From Phycisphaerales bacterium (GTDB taxonomy: Bacteria > Planctomycetota > Phycisphaerae > Phycisphaerales > UBA1924): DNA of 64,000 nt. Positions within the stretch are counted from its first letter, which is position 1; each line of letters opens with the position of its first letter. Shown here piece after piece: positions 45,881-55,569 of the stretch. Location of the stretch: NCBI GenBank assembly GCA_027019265.1, contig JALUWX010000098.1, forward strand, positions 62,001 through 126,000, in the 5' to 3' direction. Position numbers and translations under genes: made by a program. Under the pieces are notes generated by a model, which worked only from the letters and a program-made list of their open reading frames with translations, was not told the origin of the DNA and made no database searches.

Positions 45881-46840
45881 TCAGGCCAGCAACGCACAGC
45901 TCCCGCACGCCGGTACATGCTCCCGGCTGAGCAGGTCTTTGCGAAGCTTCCGGCGCTCTTCATGGTTGTAGATCTCTAGCAAGTGCATGTCATTCAAATC
46001 TCCGAACCCCGCCTCGCCCGTCGAATCAACACCGCAGAACGCCGCCTTCCCGGATGCCAGGATCTGCAGTTTGAAGAACTGCCCGCATGTCACTGCAGGC
46101 GGGCGCGACTGGTACGCCAAGCTCACATTCCCCATCCAGTCAACCCGCGGCGAGATCCTCGCTTGGAACTGCGGCCAGCGATCATTGCACCAACGCAGAA
46201 ACGCATCGTCAGCATCGCTGCCGTCTCCGATCCGGCTCACTGCAATCCCCGGAGCAGCGACAGCGCCCGACGAGAAGGCCTCGTGCAACCGATCCAGGTT
46301 TCTCACCGTGCGCGTGAACGGGATCTGCATCACGCGTTCGTACTCGGATTCGCGATGGTCGTTGAAGCTGATGTTCAGCAGAACAATCCGCTCGAGGGTA
46401 CCCAGATCATCGATGAGCTTCGGGGTGAACGTGGAACCATTGGAGAAGATGGCGACACGCGTAGCGGCGTACCGGCGTTCGAGTTCTTTGAGCAGCGGCA
46501 TCACACGCTTGTCAAGGAACGGCTCATTCACCCGAGACGGGTTGATCGACACCGGAACATCATCGGGGAAGTCGGCGAGTTCATCGAGAAACTTCTCGAT
46601 CAACGCGTCGCACATCCGATCGCCCTTGCGATCGAGGTGCGGATACGGGCAGAAATCGCATGCAGCATTGCACCGCACCAAGGTCTCGATCCCGATCCCC
46701 TTGGGAACATCCATGTAGGGTGAATCGGCCAGTGCATGCACGGCCTTGTCATACGCGGCCTGCTCGGGAGTGAGACTGTGCGTGTGCAGTCCCTGCTCGA
46801 CAGACGCAGCAACCGGGTTCGTGATGACAGGGAGTCGCAC
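45881..46840 (-). CDS. Radical SAM/SPASM-type protein of the glycan cluster
   Basis: About 319 aa using GTG at 46840 (GGAG 8 bp upstream); GTG at 46867 is possible. Radical SAM cluster CNAACDFCPY (CxxxCxxC) and NPSRVNEPFLD. The C-terminal SPASM-like cysteine set is seen in CGQFFKLQILASGKAAFCG and PACGSC. Such proteins modify peptides or sugars or serve as anaerobic dehydrogenases. It is the last gene of the leftward operon, 48 bp after the GT9 gene. Confidence 0.85.
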   Translation of the reverse strand: MRLPVITNPVAASVEQGLHTHSLTPEQAAYDKAVHALADSPYMDVPKGIGIETLVRCNAACDFCPYPHLDRKGDRMCDALIEKFLDELADFPDDVPVSINPSRVNEPFLDKRVMPLLKELERRYAATRVAIFSNGSTFTPKLIDDLGTLERIVLLNISFNDHRESEYERVMQIPFTRTVRNLDRLHEAFSSGAVAAPGIAVSRIGDGSDADDAFLRWCNDRWPQFQARISPRVDWMGNVSLAYQSRPPAVTCGQFFKLQILASGKAAFCGVDSTGEAGFGDLNDMHLLEIYNHEERRKLRKDLLSREHVPACGSCALLA

Positions 46841-46888
46841 TGCGCTTGCTCCAGGCAAAGAACACACCCAGTCGAGAACATCACTGAT

Positions 46889-48076
46889 CTATCGGCAAGG
46901 CTTCCCGTGATACATGAGCGGTATGCTATCCGAAACCGCCGGATACCGCCCCCGATGTCCATCAAACGGATTGAATCCCGCCGGTGGCGCACAAACCTCC
47001 CCAGCCGCCTGCCCATCGAACGCGCGACGGATCGCGATCGCGAAGATCTCAGGCGGGATGTCCGCAACGCAGTGCGTCCGTTCATACCTGCACTTCCAGT
47101 CGCATCCATAGCAATCGAGCGGAAGCATCGCGACATGGGTCAACGGGCTGTAAGGAAGAAATCGCCCCGGGAAAGCACCACCGAGCAGCACCGCGTTCGG
47201 AACGCCGCTCGCACACGCCGCGTGGGTTGAGAACGTATCGGTACCGATGCAAACGCGCGATGCGGCGATGATCGCAAGACATGTCCTCAGTTCTGTCTTG
47301 CCCGCGAAATCAAGAACCCGCACCGGGGACCCCACCACCGCCTGCTGGATGTCGCGGATCATCGGGCGTGCGTCATCCGTACCGACAGCGATGATCACGC
47401 GCTCCGCTTCACTGTCTCGGAATGCCAGCCCGAGGGCATCGCCCCAACCGGGGTAATGGGTGTTTCGCCATCGACCAACCGGGCACAAGACGACCGCATC
47501 CTTCGGGCTCACTCCGTGTTCATGGAGCATCCGAGCCGCTTGATCGTGATCATCTTGCGAAAGGAAGAGACGCGGAGCCACCGGCTCATCACCATCGTCT
47601 CCCAGACCCCGAAGAAACGCCGCGTGGTGCTTGAGTTCGCAAACAGCACCGAACTCCGGTTCAGGTATCGAGGTGATAACCCGGTCATACCTCGATTGAA
47701 ACTCATGAATATCCCGGGCTGATGCGTTCGCCGTGTCCGATTCGATACACACCCTGCGCCCCGCATGAATCCCTTCGACGATCGACTCGCCGTGCGGGTG
47801 CTTGGAGCGGATCGGGTTGAGCAACAGATCGGGCTTCCACCGATTCGCCATGTCGATCGCGCTATCACGCTGCGATTCAGTGAACCGAGCATCGTCGTAC
47901 TCGATAGGGACGACATCATCCACAAAGGGGCAGTGGCGGTACAGCGGCGCGACCGAGTTCCGGCAGAGCACCCCGATGGTCGCGTCGGGAAACAGCCCCC
48001 GCAGCCGTTCGAGCGCCCCGCTCCAAAGGATCGCGTCCCCAATCGCGTCCGTCCGGATGATCAAAACACGCGTCAT
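46889..48076 (-). CDS. Glycosyltransferase family 9 (heptosyltransferase-like)
   Basis: 395 aa. GT9 features: RVLIIRTDAIGDAILWSGAL (N-terminal phosphate/acceptor loop) and VVLCPVGRWRNTHYPGWGD. The donor-site half contains RVLDFAGKTELRTCLAIIAA and CIGTDTFSTHAACASGVPNA. GT9 enzymes usually add heptose or related sugars to LPS cores. It overlaps the upstream fusion gene by 4 bp. Confidence 0.9.
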   Translation of the reverse strand: MTRVLIIRTDAIGDAILWSGALERLRGLFPDATIGVLCRNSVAPLYRHCPFVDDVVPIEYDDARFTESQRDSAIDMANRWKPDLLLNPIRSKHPHGESIVEGIHAGRRVCIESDTANASARDIHEFQSRYDRVITSIPEPEFGAVCELKHHAAFLRGLGDDGDEPVAPRLFLSQDDHDQAARMLHEHGVSPKDAVVLCPVGRWRNTHYPGWGDALGLAFRDSEAERVIIAVGTDDARPMIRDIQQAVVGSPVRVLDFAGKTELRTCLAIIAASRVCIGTDTFSTHAACASGVPNAVLLGGAFPGRFLPYSPLTHVAMLPLDCYGCDWKCRYERTHCVADIPPEIFAIAIRRAFDGQAAGEVCAPPAGFNPFDGHRGRYPAVSDSIPLMYHGKPCR

Positions 48077-50916
48077 CCCGGCGCCCGATCGGGAACCAAG
48101 AACTGATCGACCGACAAGATCGGCCTCACACCCGCCGCGCTCGCGACATCCACCATCGCGTCATCTCGGACCCAGTCGAAGTAGTCGGCGAGACGCAGCG
48201 GAAACTCTGTCGCCCGCTGCAATCGCCTCCACTGCGCCAGGGCGTCCGTGTAACCGTAGTACGACTCTTTGAACAACAACTGCGCCTCGGTGGTGTATGC
48301 AAAATGCTGGAACACGAGCCCGTTGGCTTCGGTCGTATCGTGTCCGAGCGGAGCGATCGATGCAACATCGCATTCCGTTCCATCCACCATGCGCCGAACC
48401 AGCCTGGGCGGCTCGTGGGCCGCCCAACGATCCCCGGGCTGATAGCGCCAGGTGCGCAGCCATTCCGTGTCAGGACGATTGCCATAGGTCCCCCGGGTGG
48501 TGATCACGCGATCCGGCCCCACAAAGTAGTCACAGTAGTAAAACGCAGCCGATGCCTCCTCGTGCCGCGAGAACAGAGCCCGCGCCTTGCGCAGCTGCTC
48601 GGGAGTCCAGAACTCATCGACATCGATCTGCCAGAGCAAGGTGGAGCGTTGCAAATCCGCAAGCGGTGCATTGACCATTTCGACTTTCCCATCCCAGAAC
48701 TCCCCGGGCGGCTTCCGGTACAACGTGACCCGCTCCGGGTACGCCGAAACAAGCCGATCGAGATACGCACTGGTCCCGTCCACGCTGCGCCCACCGCTGT
48801 GGATCGATCCCGGTATCCTCCCGCCGTGGGGGAGCGACCACGCCGTATCGTGCTTGAGATCGCCCACCCCCTCAACAATGTGCCAATGCCAGTCCCCGCC
48901 CGCCCGCCGGAAGATGTCGAAATGATGCTCAATGAAAGGCATGCCGTTGAGCACGATCGTAAAGTAATCGACCGAGATGTCATGCTCCGGGTCGGATCCG
49001 ATACTCAGTTCGGCGGATGCCTGGAGGATCGGTTCATCGAGCCCCGGATCTCGTGAAATCGAACACGATGCGAGCGCGGCATGCAGGCGATCAAACGGCG
49101 GTCGAAACGCGACCGCCGTCCCCGCCCGACGGGTATCCTCGACAAAGAGCCAGCCGGACCGCTCGGCCTTGAACGACTCCCACACCCCCCGCAATCCCGG
49201 ATGGCTGGGATGTTCAAGATCATCAAAGATCACCGCCCCACCCGGAGCAACACGTTCAAAGGCAACCTCAAGGTCGCTTCTCGCGCCCTCCTCGGTGTGG
49301 TCGCCATCGATGTGAATCAGATCGATCTCTTGCGGGTTCGTCGGATCAGTAAAAAACGCCGAGAGCGTGTGCCTCGAGCTTCCCTGTACCAAAGCGCGAG
49401 CCATCGGAAGCCCGAGCCGACGAAGCTCGTCGGCCACAAAGCCCGCCCCCGGATTCTCAACCAGGATCCCTTGCTCGGGGATCGAACCGTAGTCCGGGAT
49501 CCAGAGATCGAAGCCATACGCGTGCGTGCCCGGGGACTCCTTGAGCACCTGAGCAAGGGACCGCCCGCGCCTGACACCGACCTCAATATAGGTCGCCGGT
49601 TCGAGAGCACCCGCGATCCAGTTCAACGCCGTGGTCGCATCGAACCAACCATCGCCCGCCGCGATCGCCGTTCGCAACGATTCAATGTTGACCTTCAACC
49701 AGTGATCCGGGGTCAGCCGCTCGATGATCGATAGGACACGCCGCTTGACTTGCACCGACCCCAGAGCAGCATGAACCGCAGGTCCCATCGCGTCCCGCCC
49801 TGATGCGGGAGCGATCAGCGATTCGATCACGGGACGGAGAACTGAGTCGTACTCCGCGAACAACCTCGCCTTGTCCGATTCGAGATCACACGCGATAGCA
49901 GACAAATCCGCTGACAAGAGATCACCGAGACACGCTTCAACTTCCCGCTCGCTCGATGCCCATCGCGCGTGCCTGAAGTGTGTGAGCGCGTGGGTATGCC
50001 TCGGGGTATCGTTGATGATCAGCGCGGGCAAGCCGTGCGCATTCGCATAGAGCCCCGCGTGGAGACGTGTCGTGATCACCGCGTCCAAATCACGGTAGAC
50101 GTCATGCAGATCCCCCGGAAAGCTCTGGAACCGAACCTTGATCGACGTGCCAAGGAACCGCGGAGCGAATGCGAGATACTCGCTCTTGTGATGAGCGATC
50201 AGCGTGATGTCATACCCACGCTCAGCGAGCTCGAGCATGGTGCGGATCGCAAGGTCCGCGGCTTCCGCGTCGGTGGCTTGATTGACGACCCCGTCCTCGT
50301 GAGGAAGCTGAACCGAGAACCCGATCGACCGCACGCTGTGTCCCCGCGGCGGCATCTTGCACTCTGCCACACTCAGCAGCGACGGGCACGCGATGTTCGA
50401 GTACGCCGTACCGAGCGACGCAATGAACTCAGGCACGCGCTCGGTTCTCCCCGTGATAAGCCGAGCGTTCCGGAACACGGTTGATTCGGGCTCGCTCTTG
50501 CAGTGCTCCTCGACATAACTGTTTTCGTACCCAGCACCGATCATCACAACACGATCGGAAAGCCCCGCATCAAGAACCCACCGATATAGCTCTTTGATCT
50601 CATGACCCGCCGAAAGCCCCGCGATCACCACAGCGTCAACCGCAACACCCAAACGCTCGAGATCGCCAGCAGATACAGTGTTCCCGATCCCGCCGAGTGC
50701 GCCGTACGGCGGCTGGACATCGGCGCTGAAGTTATAAAAGAACAAATTCAATGGTCTGGGCGCAGTCACACGACGAAGCACCGCGACCACACCATCGCGC
50801 ACAAAGTCATCTCCCGGGTTCCACATCGTCGTCCCGGAGATCACGATGTTCACCGGCTCGGCACGTTGTGCCGCTCCCCCGCCTACGGCTTTCGGTAGAT
50901 GATCCAGGTATGCCAC
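48073..50916 (-). CDS. Three-domain glycan enzyme: polysaccharide pyruvyltransferase-like + methyltransferase + GT2-like
   Basis: 947 aa; the GTG at 50916 has GAGGAA nearby, though it overlaps the upstream gene by 34 bp (a GTG at 50853 would not). Residues about 20-370 resemble polysaccharide pyruvyltransferases (SGTTMWNPGDDFVRDG, DAVITTRLHAGLYANAHGLP). Residues about 430-610 are a class I methyltransferase (YIEVGVRRGRSLAQVL, IDLIHIDGDHTEEGARSD, AVIFDDLEHP). Residues about 660-947 are GT2-like (FTIVLNGMPFIEHHFDIF, LLWQIDVDEFWTPEQL). The fusion implies consecutive tailoring steps on one glycan. Confidence 0.82.
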   Translation of the reverse strand: MAYLDHLPKAVGGGAAQRAEPVNIVISGTTMWNPGDDFVRDGVVAVLRRVTAPRPLNLFFYNFSADVQPPYGALGGIGNTVSAGDLERLGVAVDAVVIAGLSAGHEIKELYRWVLDAGLSDRVVMIGAGYENSYVEEHCKSEPESTVFRNARLITGRTERVPEFIASLGTAYSNIACPSLLSVAECKMPPRGHSVRSIGFSVQLPHEDGVVNQATDAEAADLAIRTMLELAERGYDITLIAHHKSEYLAFAPRFLGTSIKVRFQSFPGDLHDVYRDLDAVITTRLHAGLYANAHGLPALIINDTPRHTHALTHFRHARWASSEREVEACLGDLLSADLSAIACDLESDKARLFAEYDSVLRPVIESLIAPASGRDAMGPAVHAALGSVQVKRRVLSIIERLTPDHWLKVNIESLRTAIAAGDGWFDATTALNWIAGALEPATYIEVGVRRGRSLAQVLKESPGTHAYGFDLWIPDYGSIPEQGILVENPGAGFVADELRRLGLPMARALVQGSSRHTLSAFFTDPTNPQEIDLIHIDGDHTEEGARSDLEVAFERVAPGGAVIFDDLEHPSHPGLRGVWESFKAERSGWLFVEDTRRAGTAVAFRPPFDRLHAALASCSISRDPGLDEPILQASAELSIGSDPEHDISVDYFTIVLNGMPFIEHHFDIFRRAGGDWHWHIVEGVGDLKHDTAWSLPHGGRIPGSIHSGGRSVDGTSAYLDRLVSAYPERVTLYRKPPGEFWDGKVEMVNAPLADLQRSTLLWQIDVDEFWTPEQLRKARALFSRHEEASAAFYYCDYFVGPDRVITTRGTYGNRPDTEWLRTWRYQPGDRWAAHEPPRLVRRMVDGTECDVASIAPLGHDTTEANGLVFQHFAYTTEAQLLFKESYYGYTDALAQWRRLQRATEFPLRLADYFDWVRDDAMVDVASAAGVRPILSVDQFLVPDRAPG

Positions 50917-51500
50917 GGAAAGCTTTCCTCGTTCGGTTCGCCCAGTGCACGGTGGAATCGACGACCACCGAGATCGCCGTGACCGTCATCGATCGTGAGG
51001 TTGTACGCCAGCGCTTGCCTGTTCCCCCAACTCGCGAGACTGAGCACCTCAACCCCATCAAAGATTGCTTCGAGCCCATCGGGAAGGAAACGGTAGTAGT
51101 CACGAAACGCCGGCGGCCCATGCATCGGATTACTGGCGCAGGTCGTGTGGATCCCAATCCCCCCAGACCGCGTAACACGAATGAACTCCTCAGCCGCGAG
51201 CCAGGGCTTGCGGATGTGCTCAAGGACCTGATGGGAATACGTCAAATCAAACCAACCATCTTCGAATGCCGAGAGGTCCTGAGCATCATGCTCGGGGAGA
51301 GCCGCCACCGTAATGCTCACTGATTCCCAACGGTCCTCAACCAGTTCGGTCAGCGTGGGGTTGACATCGACCGAAAGCGCCCGAGCGATGTTCTCTTCGC
51401 GACACGACGCAATCCACTCGCGGACTCGCCGCAGCATCATGGTCTGCGGGGTCCAGAACCCGTGATCCAGATAATCGTTGTCGCTCACGACTCGGTTCAT
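50883..51500 (-). CDS. Class I SAM methyltransferase, short (205 aa)
   Basis: ATG at 51500 overlaps the stop of the upstream glycosyltransferase by 4 bp. An ordinary small methyltransferase: the post-I region LSVDVNPTLTELVEDRWESV is followed by FDLTYSHQVLEHIRKPW and VTRSGGIGIHTTCASNP. The glycine-rich motif I is poorly preserved, so it may be short or atypical. Substrate unknown; context is glycan tailoring. Confidence 0.75.
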   Translation of the reverse strand: MNRVVSDNDYLDHGFWTPQTMMLRRVREWIASCREENIARALSVDVNPTLTELVEDRWESVSITVAALPEHDAQDLSAFEDGWFDLTYSHQVLEHIRKPWLAAEEFIRVTRSGGIGIHTTCASNPMHGPPAFRDYYRFLPDGLEAIFDGVEVLSLASWGNRQALAYNLTIDDGHGDLGGRRFHRALGEPNEESFPWHTWIIYRKP

Positions 51501-52702
51501 CCCACGCCCCCCCCAATCGCGGGGCACGAACCAGCAAACGCTCCCATGACCGTGTTGAGGAACTTCGCAGGATCCCGTTCCGCGTTCCAAGCCGCCGCCG
51601 ATCGTTGAGCAGTCTCACGGAGCTCACCGAACCTCGCGATTGCCGACTCGACCGCCTCAACTACAGATTCGACCGTGAACGATGCGAATGAAACCGCTCC
51701 CAGCCCCGAACGAGCGGCCTGCTCGGCCAGCCAGGTCTGTCCCGGGACAACAAGCACTCGTCCGCATGAAGCCGCTTCCACAAACACGCCCGACCCTCGT
51801 TCCCGATACGCATCGGGGTTGTACGGCAGAAGAACGATGTCGATCGAGTTCAAGACCGATGCATACCGGGCGGGCGGCAGAGGCCCACGCAAGAGCTCAA
51901 CCGACGACATCGTCTCAAGTCGCTCCGTGCATCGATCAACAGCCTGGTCCTTCCACGAGTTCGATTGCACAACAAACTTCGCGAGCGGATGGAATCCGGA
52001 TATCGATCGAACAACATCGGGGAGAAGCCCGAAGCCGCTCTCGATCTTGGAGTATCCGATGTGCCCAATCACAGGGTTGTGGTTGACATTCACCCCGGTG
52101 TCGCCGGGCTGGACCGTCACCGGCCAAGGCAATGTTGATACACACGGTGCGCCCAGCGACTCGAACACACGAGCGATATGCGGCGTCTCCGCGAAGATCC
52201 TCAGCCGTACTCGCGGGACCGTGCGCAGGATCGCCATCGCTTCTCTGTAAATCTCGGACTCCGCCTCGTCAAGCACACCACCGAAGCCGGGCGGGAACAT
52301 GAGCATCAACGCGTACCGCCGATCATGATGCGAGCAAGACCCCGCAATCCATTCAGCAGCGCCAAGCGCGATGCGACTCGTGATCGTCGGAAAGAACACG
52401 ACCCCAGCTCCGATCTCGCCGTCACCCGCCCTGAGATCGGCGAGCATCGCGTCGTTGTAGCGACGCAGATGAGCTCCGGGATCCGCTCCATCAACCGGCG
52501 CATATGCCGAATGAGTAAAGCGTCTATGTATATTGAACCCTTCAGGCGGGTTGTGGATGTGCTTGAGCCCCCACACCCCGCAATCCAGACCAGCCCGAAC
52601 CGCCTGAGCAACAAGAACACGAGCCAACGATGCATGATGCCCGCCCTCGAAGAAAAGCCCGGGATCAAGAACAGTAAGAGATGGCGCGGAATCCATGATC
52701 AT
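51497..52702 (-). CDS. Glycosyltransferase, family 4-like
   Basis: 401 aa, GT-B fold. The N-terminal half (LFFEGGHHASLARVLVAQAV) and C-terminal half carry ARYASVLNSIDIVLLPYNPD, YRERGSGVFVEAASCGRVLV and VPGQTWLAEQAARSGLGAV, typical of GT4 retaining enzymes. Overlaps both neighbours by 4 bp. Confidence 0.82.
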   Translation of the reverse strand: MIMDSAPSLTVLDPGLFFEGGHHASLARVLVAQAVRAGLDCGVWGLKHIHNPPEGFNIHRRFTHSAYAPVDGADPGAHLRRYNDAMLADLRAGDGEIGAGVVFFPTITSRIALGAAEWIAGSCSHHDRRYALMLMFPPGFGGVLDEAESEIYREAMAILRTVPRVRLRIFAETPHIARVFESLGAPCVSTLPWPVTVQPGDTGVNVNHNPVIGHIGYSKIESGFGLLPDVVRSISGFHPLAKFVVQSNSWKDQAVDRCTERLETMSSVELLRGPLPPARYASVLNSIDIVLLPYNPDAYRERGSGVFVEAASCGRVLVVPGQTWLAEQAARSGLGAVSFASFTVESVVEAVESAIARFGELRETAQRSAAAWNAERDPAKFLNTVMGAFAGSCPAIGGGVG

Positions 52703-54792
52703 GTTTCACCCGCTCCGGCATCCCCGATGCGGGACAGCACCCGATCTCCGACAGTCTCCATGAGCACGCGTATGTTGTGGTCATAGCTGTAGCGAGACCG
52801 AACGAACATGCCCTGCTCAGCACGTAGCCGTTCGTGATACTCCGGATCTGACACGATGCGCTCGATGCGTTCGCGCAGCGTTCCCGCATCGTGGAACACC
52901 GTCTCGAAGTAGCGCGGCGGGAGCGGGGCATGCTCATAGTCCATCAGCAGATCCTCCCGCGCCCGATACAGGTACCGATCAATCACAGCATCCGATCCGG
53001 AGAGCCCGAAGTGCTCCGCGAGCGGCTCAGCGAGTTCGACAAGTCGAGCGCAGCGGTCCGGGGACAGCTCGCGGCGCACCTCCGCAGCGTCCTGGAGCCG
53101 ATCGGCTTCGCAGCTGAAAAACTCCCGCACAAATCGGTCTTCCGGCTCATGCCACGCGCCCAGGCTCCTGCTCAGAATGACACCCCCGGCCGCCATCGTA
53201 TCCAGCAGGCGCTGATGCGATGTCGGAGGGTACGGTTCGAGCCGCAGGTTGAGAACGGATCCCCGCAAGACCTTCGCTAATCCGTCACTGTACGACACAG
53301 GACCTTTCGCGAACCGTGCAAACCGAGGGTGTGACCCCCACTCCGCGCCATAGATCGCGAGCTCAAATCCGAGCTCATCTGCTGCTTGCTCCGCCCATCC
53401 GAGCCCCTGCTGCCGGAAGAGCGGATTGTTCAGATGGAGTTGAATCAGCTCCGCCTGCTGTTCAAATGCTTCCAAAGGCACCCCATTGATACCCAACCCA
53501 GCAGCATGATCTTTGAGCATGCCGGCAATGGTGCCAGACATCGCAACCGACTCATTGTTCTCATACAGAGCAATCAGCTCGTTGCAGACCCCGAGAAAGA
53601 CACGCGACATCGGGAGCGAGGGATCCAGGCCCTTCGAAAAATTATCGACCACCCGCCTCGGGTCGGATCCCGCGTTCGAAACATAGCAAACGACAGGACG
53701 ATCGAAATCAGCCCGATCCTTCGGGTTGTCGCGCATCGCCGTCAGTCTCGGCATCGGGATGCACGCCGACCTTGGATAAGCCCACTGCTGGATATAACGG
53801 TGCATCCAGATCCCGGCACAGAAATCAAACGGCCCAAGCCCGCGCGCCGCATCCGGGCTGATCAGATGCGGGAGGTCATCCTGCACCCAACATACAAACG
53901 GCACTGTGGGAGGCACCCCAGGCAGCGAGTTCCGATGGTGATTAAGCACCAGCACGACATCGGGACGAACGGTTGAAAGTACCCGAGCCGCCTCCGTCTC
54001 ATTCAACCGGTGATGATCTTCCTGCTCAATCAGAAGCTCCGCGTGCCAGCCCTGCCGCCGCAACGACGAGACAATCTCCGCGGCATTGTGACGAAGCACG
54101 GTCGTAAACCGGGACGAAACAATCAACGCCCGCGCCGGACGCCCCCCCCTCCCCAGCAACGCCAAAGCCGATTCGCGTGCATCACGCGTCTCTGACCACG
54201 CATCGATTTGACACCGACAGTCCTCGTAGATTGAAGCGCGATCCGCCTGAATCGCACGCCATGCTCGCTCCGGATGTTCTACGGAACGCCCGATCTGAAC
54301 GATCTTGCTCGGAAGCGGCAAGCACAACGCATCCCTGAAACGATCCCTGAGTTGCTCGGACCACGCAGGCCCGATGAACCACTCGATTTCAGGGCTCGCC
54401 AGCAGACCCTCCGGACCACTCATATCGAAGGCCGCAAGCAAGCAGAGAAACCGATCCAAATCGGGTTCGATCACATACACCGCGGTCCGCTGTCCATTGA
54501 GCCCGATCGGACGGTCGTCCATCCCACGAAACACCGCGCCGTCACCGAGGCCATGCACCGCCAGCACGGTTTGTTGCTCCAGGGCGCTCCGAACGATGTC
54601 AGCATCCGACAAGCCGCCTCTTTCAGGCTCCGATCCGACCACCCCCGATCGCGCCCGCGCCTCAAGGAGATCCGCCAGCTCCGGGTATCGTTCCCGCAAG
54701 GCAGAAATGTTCCGATCGAGGATCGGCGACCTGTCTTGCTCCAAGGGTCCACGCTGCGCCTGTCTGAACGAACTCGAACCGTCAGCACTCAT
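52699..54792 (-). CDS. Large CgeB-like/GT-B glycosyltransferase, first gene of the glycan operon
   Basis: 697 aa. The N-terminal 220 residues (leucine-rich, with DADIVRSALEQQTVLAVHGL) are of unknown fold. Then a GT-B core: ARALIVSSRFTTVLRHNAAE, DVVLVLNHHRNSLPGVPPTV, VCWVQDDLPHLISPDAARGL and the C-terminal NLRLEPYPPTSHQRLLDTMA, AGGVILSRSLGAWHEPEDRF. The spacing resembles CgeB-like glycosyltransferases that decorate spore or surface proteins. The ATG at 54792 begins the six-gene operon. Confidence 0.75.
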   Translation of the reverse strand: MSADGSSSFRQAQRGPLEQDRSPILDRNISALRERYPELADLLEARARSGVVGSEPERGGLSDADIVRSALEQQTVLAVHGLGDGAVFRGMDDRPIGLNGQRTAVYVIEPDLDRFLCLLAAFDMSGPEGLLASPEIEWFIGPAWSEQLRDRFRDALCLPLPSKIVQIGRSVEHPERAWRAIQADRASIYEDCRCQIDAWSETRDARESALALLGRGGRPARALIVSSRFTTVLRHNAAEIVSSLRRQGWHAELLIEQEDHHRLNETEAARVLSTVRPDVVLVLNHHRNSLPGVPPTVPFVCWVQDDLPHLISPDAARGLGPFDFCAGIWMHRYIQQWAYPRSACIPMPRLTAMRDNPKDRADFDRPVVCYVSNAGSDPRRVVDNFSKGLDPSLPMSRVFLGVCNELIALYENNESVAMSGTIAGMLKDHAAGLGINGVPLEAFEQQAELIQLHLNNPLFRQQGLGWAEQAADELGFELAIYGAEWGSHPRFARFAKGPVSYSDGLAKVLRGSVLNLRLEPYPPTSHQRLLDTMAAGGVILSRSLGAWHEPEDRFVREFFSCEADRLQDAAEVRRELSPDRCARLVELAEPLAEHFGLSGSDAVIDRYLYRAREDLLMDYEHAPLPPRYFETVFHDAGTLRERIERIVSDPEYHERLRAEQGMFVRSRYSYDHNIRVLMETVGDRVLSRIGDAGAGET

Positions 54793-55569
54793 GTTGCAGT
54801 ATGATGGCTGACAGCCAAAACCCTTGACTTCAATCGCTTATGGACAGAAAACGCCACGCCCAACAGAGCGTGACACTTCTCGACCGACGACGTACGACAC
54901 ATCGCACCGTGTGCATCGAACTCGAATCCGATCACTTCTGTGACGAACTCGGTCGAGCTCCATCGATGCCTCACGCCCTCGACTCCAGTCCTGCAGCGAG
55001 GTTCCACACGCTCATCTTCCCGACAAAGACCAAGCAGAGTTGCACCCATGATCCCAGTATACCAAGAGTGCCCGATCCCTGGTGTGCCAAACAAACTCGC
55101 ACACCGCAGCCCCGCCGTTGCCCAAATCGTCCGAGACGCTCGGGTGCCCAGAGACACAGCCACCTCTGGAAGACGAGCCATACCGCCACACCCGCCCCAA
55201 AACGGCCGAAACGGCGTCACTCACGTGACACCGTTCCATAGACCGCGATACAAAGCGGAGAGGGGGGGACTGTATTGGCTTGGCACGGCCCACGAGCAGC
55301 AGATGCGGTTTTTGCTGATAAGCATCTGCCTGAAAGGCACTTGCGCTGTTAGATCCAAAATTATCTGATGCGATTCGAACTGGTTTGGATTGGATAATCA
55401 AGGCCAGTTCTAGGCCCATGACAGCCACCGTGAGGGGCTCCAGCATTGCACTTCTGCTCAAGTGATCGAACATGCTTCAAGCGATCATGTGGCTGCGGGC
55501 AGCTCATCTTGCATTTGGATCCACCGTACACCGGATCGTCGAAATGAGCCGTGAAGTGTCCAGTGGATC
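54793..55569. other. 777 bp without a convincing gene; boundary between glycan cluster and metal module
   Basis: No open frame here has family resemblance, codon bias or a good ribosome site. It contains an inverted repeat GCAGATGC (55299-55306) / GCATCTGC (55322-55329) around a T-rich loop, and a weaker GAACTGG / CCAGTTC pair (55377-55410). The right half is less GC-rich than its surroundings. A promoter for the leftward glycan operon is expected near 54800-54900. May be the scar of an insertion; no transposase or att site was recognised. Confidence 0.6.

Noticed and set aside
54789-55241. Open frames of about 130-140 codons on both strands in the 54.8-55.2 kb gap
   Set aside because: No motif, no ribosome site and codon composition unlike neighbouring genes; the two overlap each other.
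55321-55360. Possible integron attC fragment (GTTAGAT-like site)
   Set aside because: No matching complementary R'' core within a plausible distance and no integrase or cassette array nearby.
55369-55383. Short stretch resembling a tRNA T-loop on the minus strand (GTTCGAATC)
   Set aside because: The flanking stems do not pair and no acceptor or anticodon arm is found.
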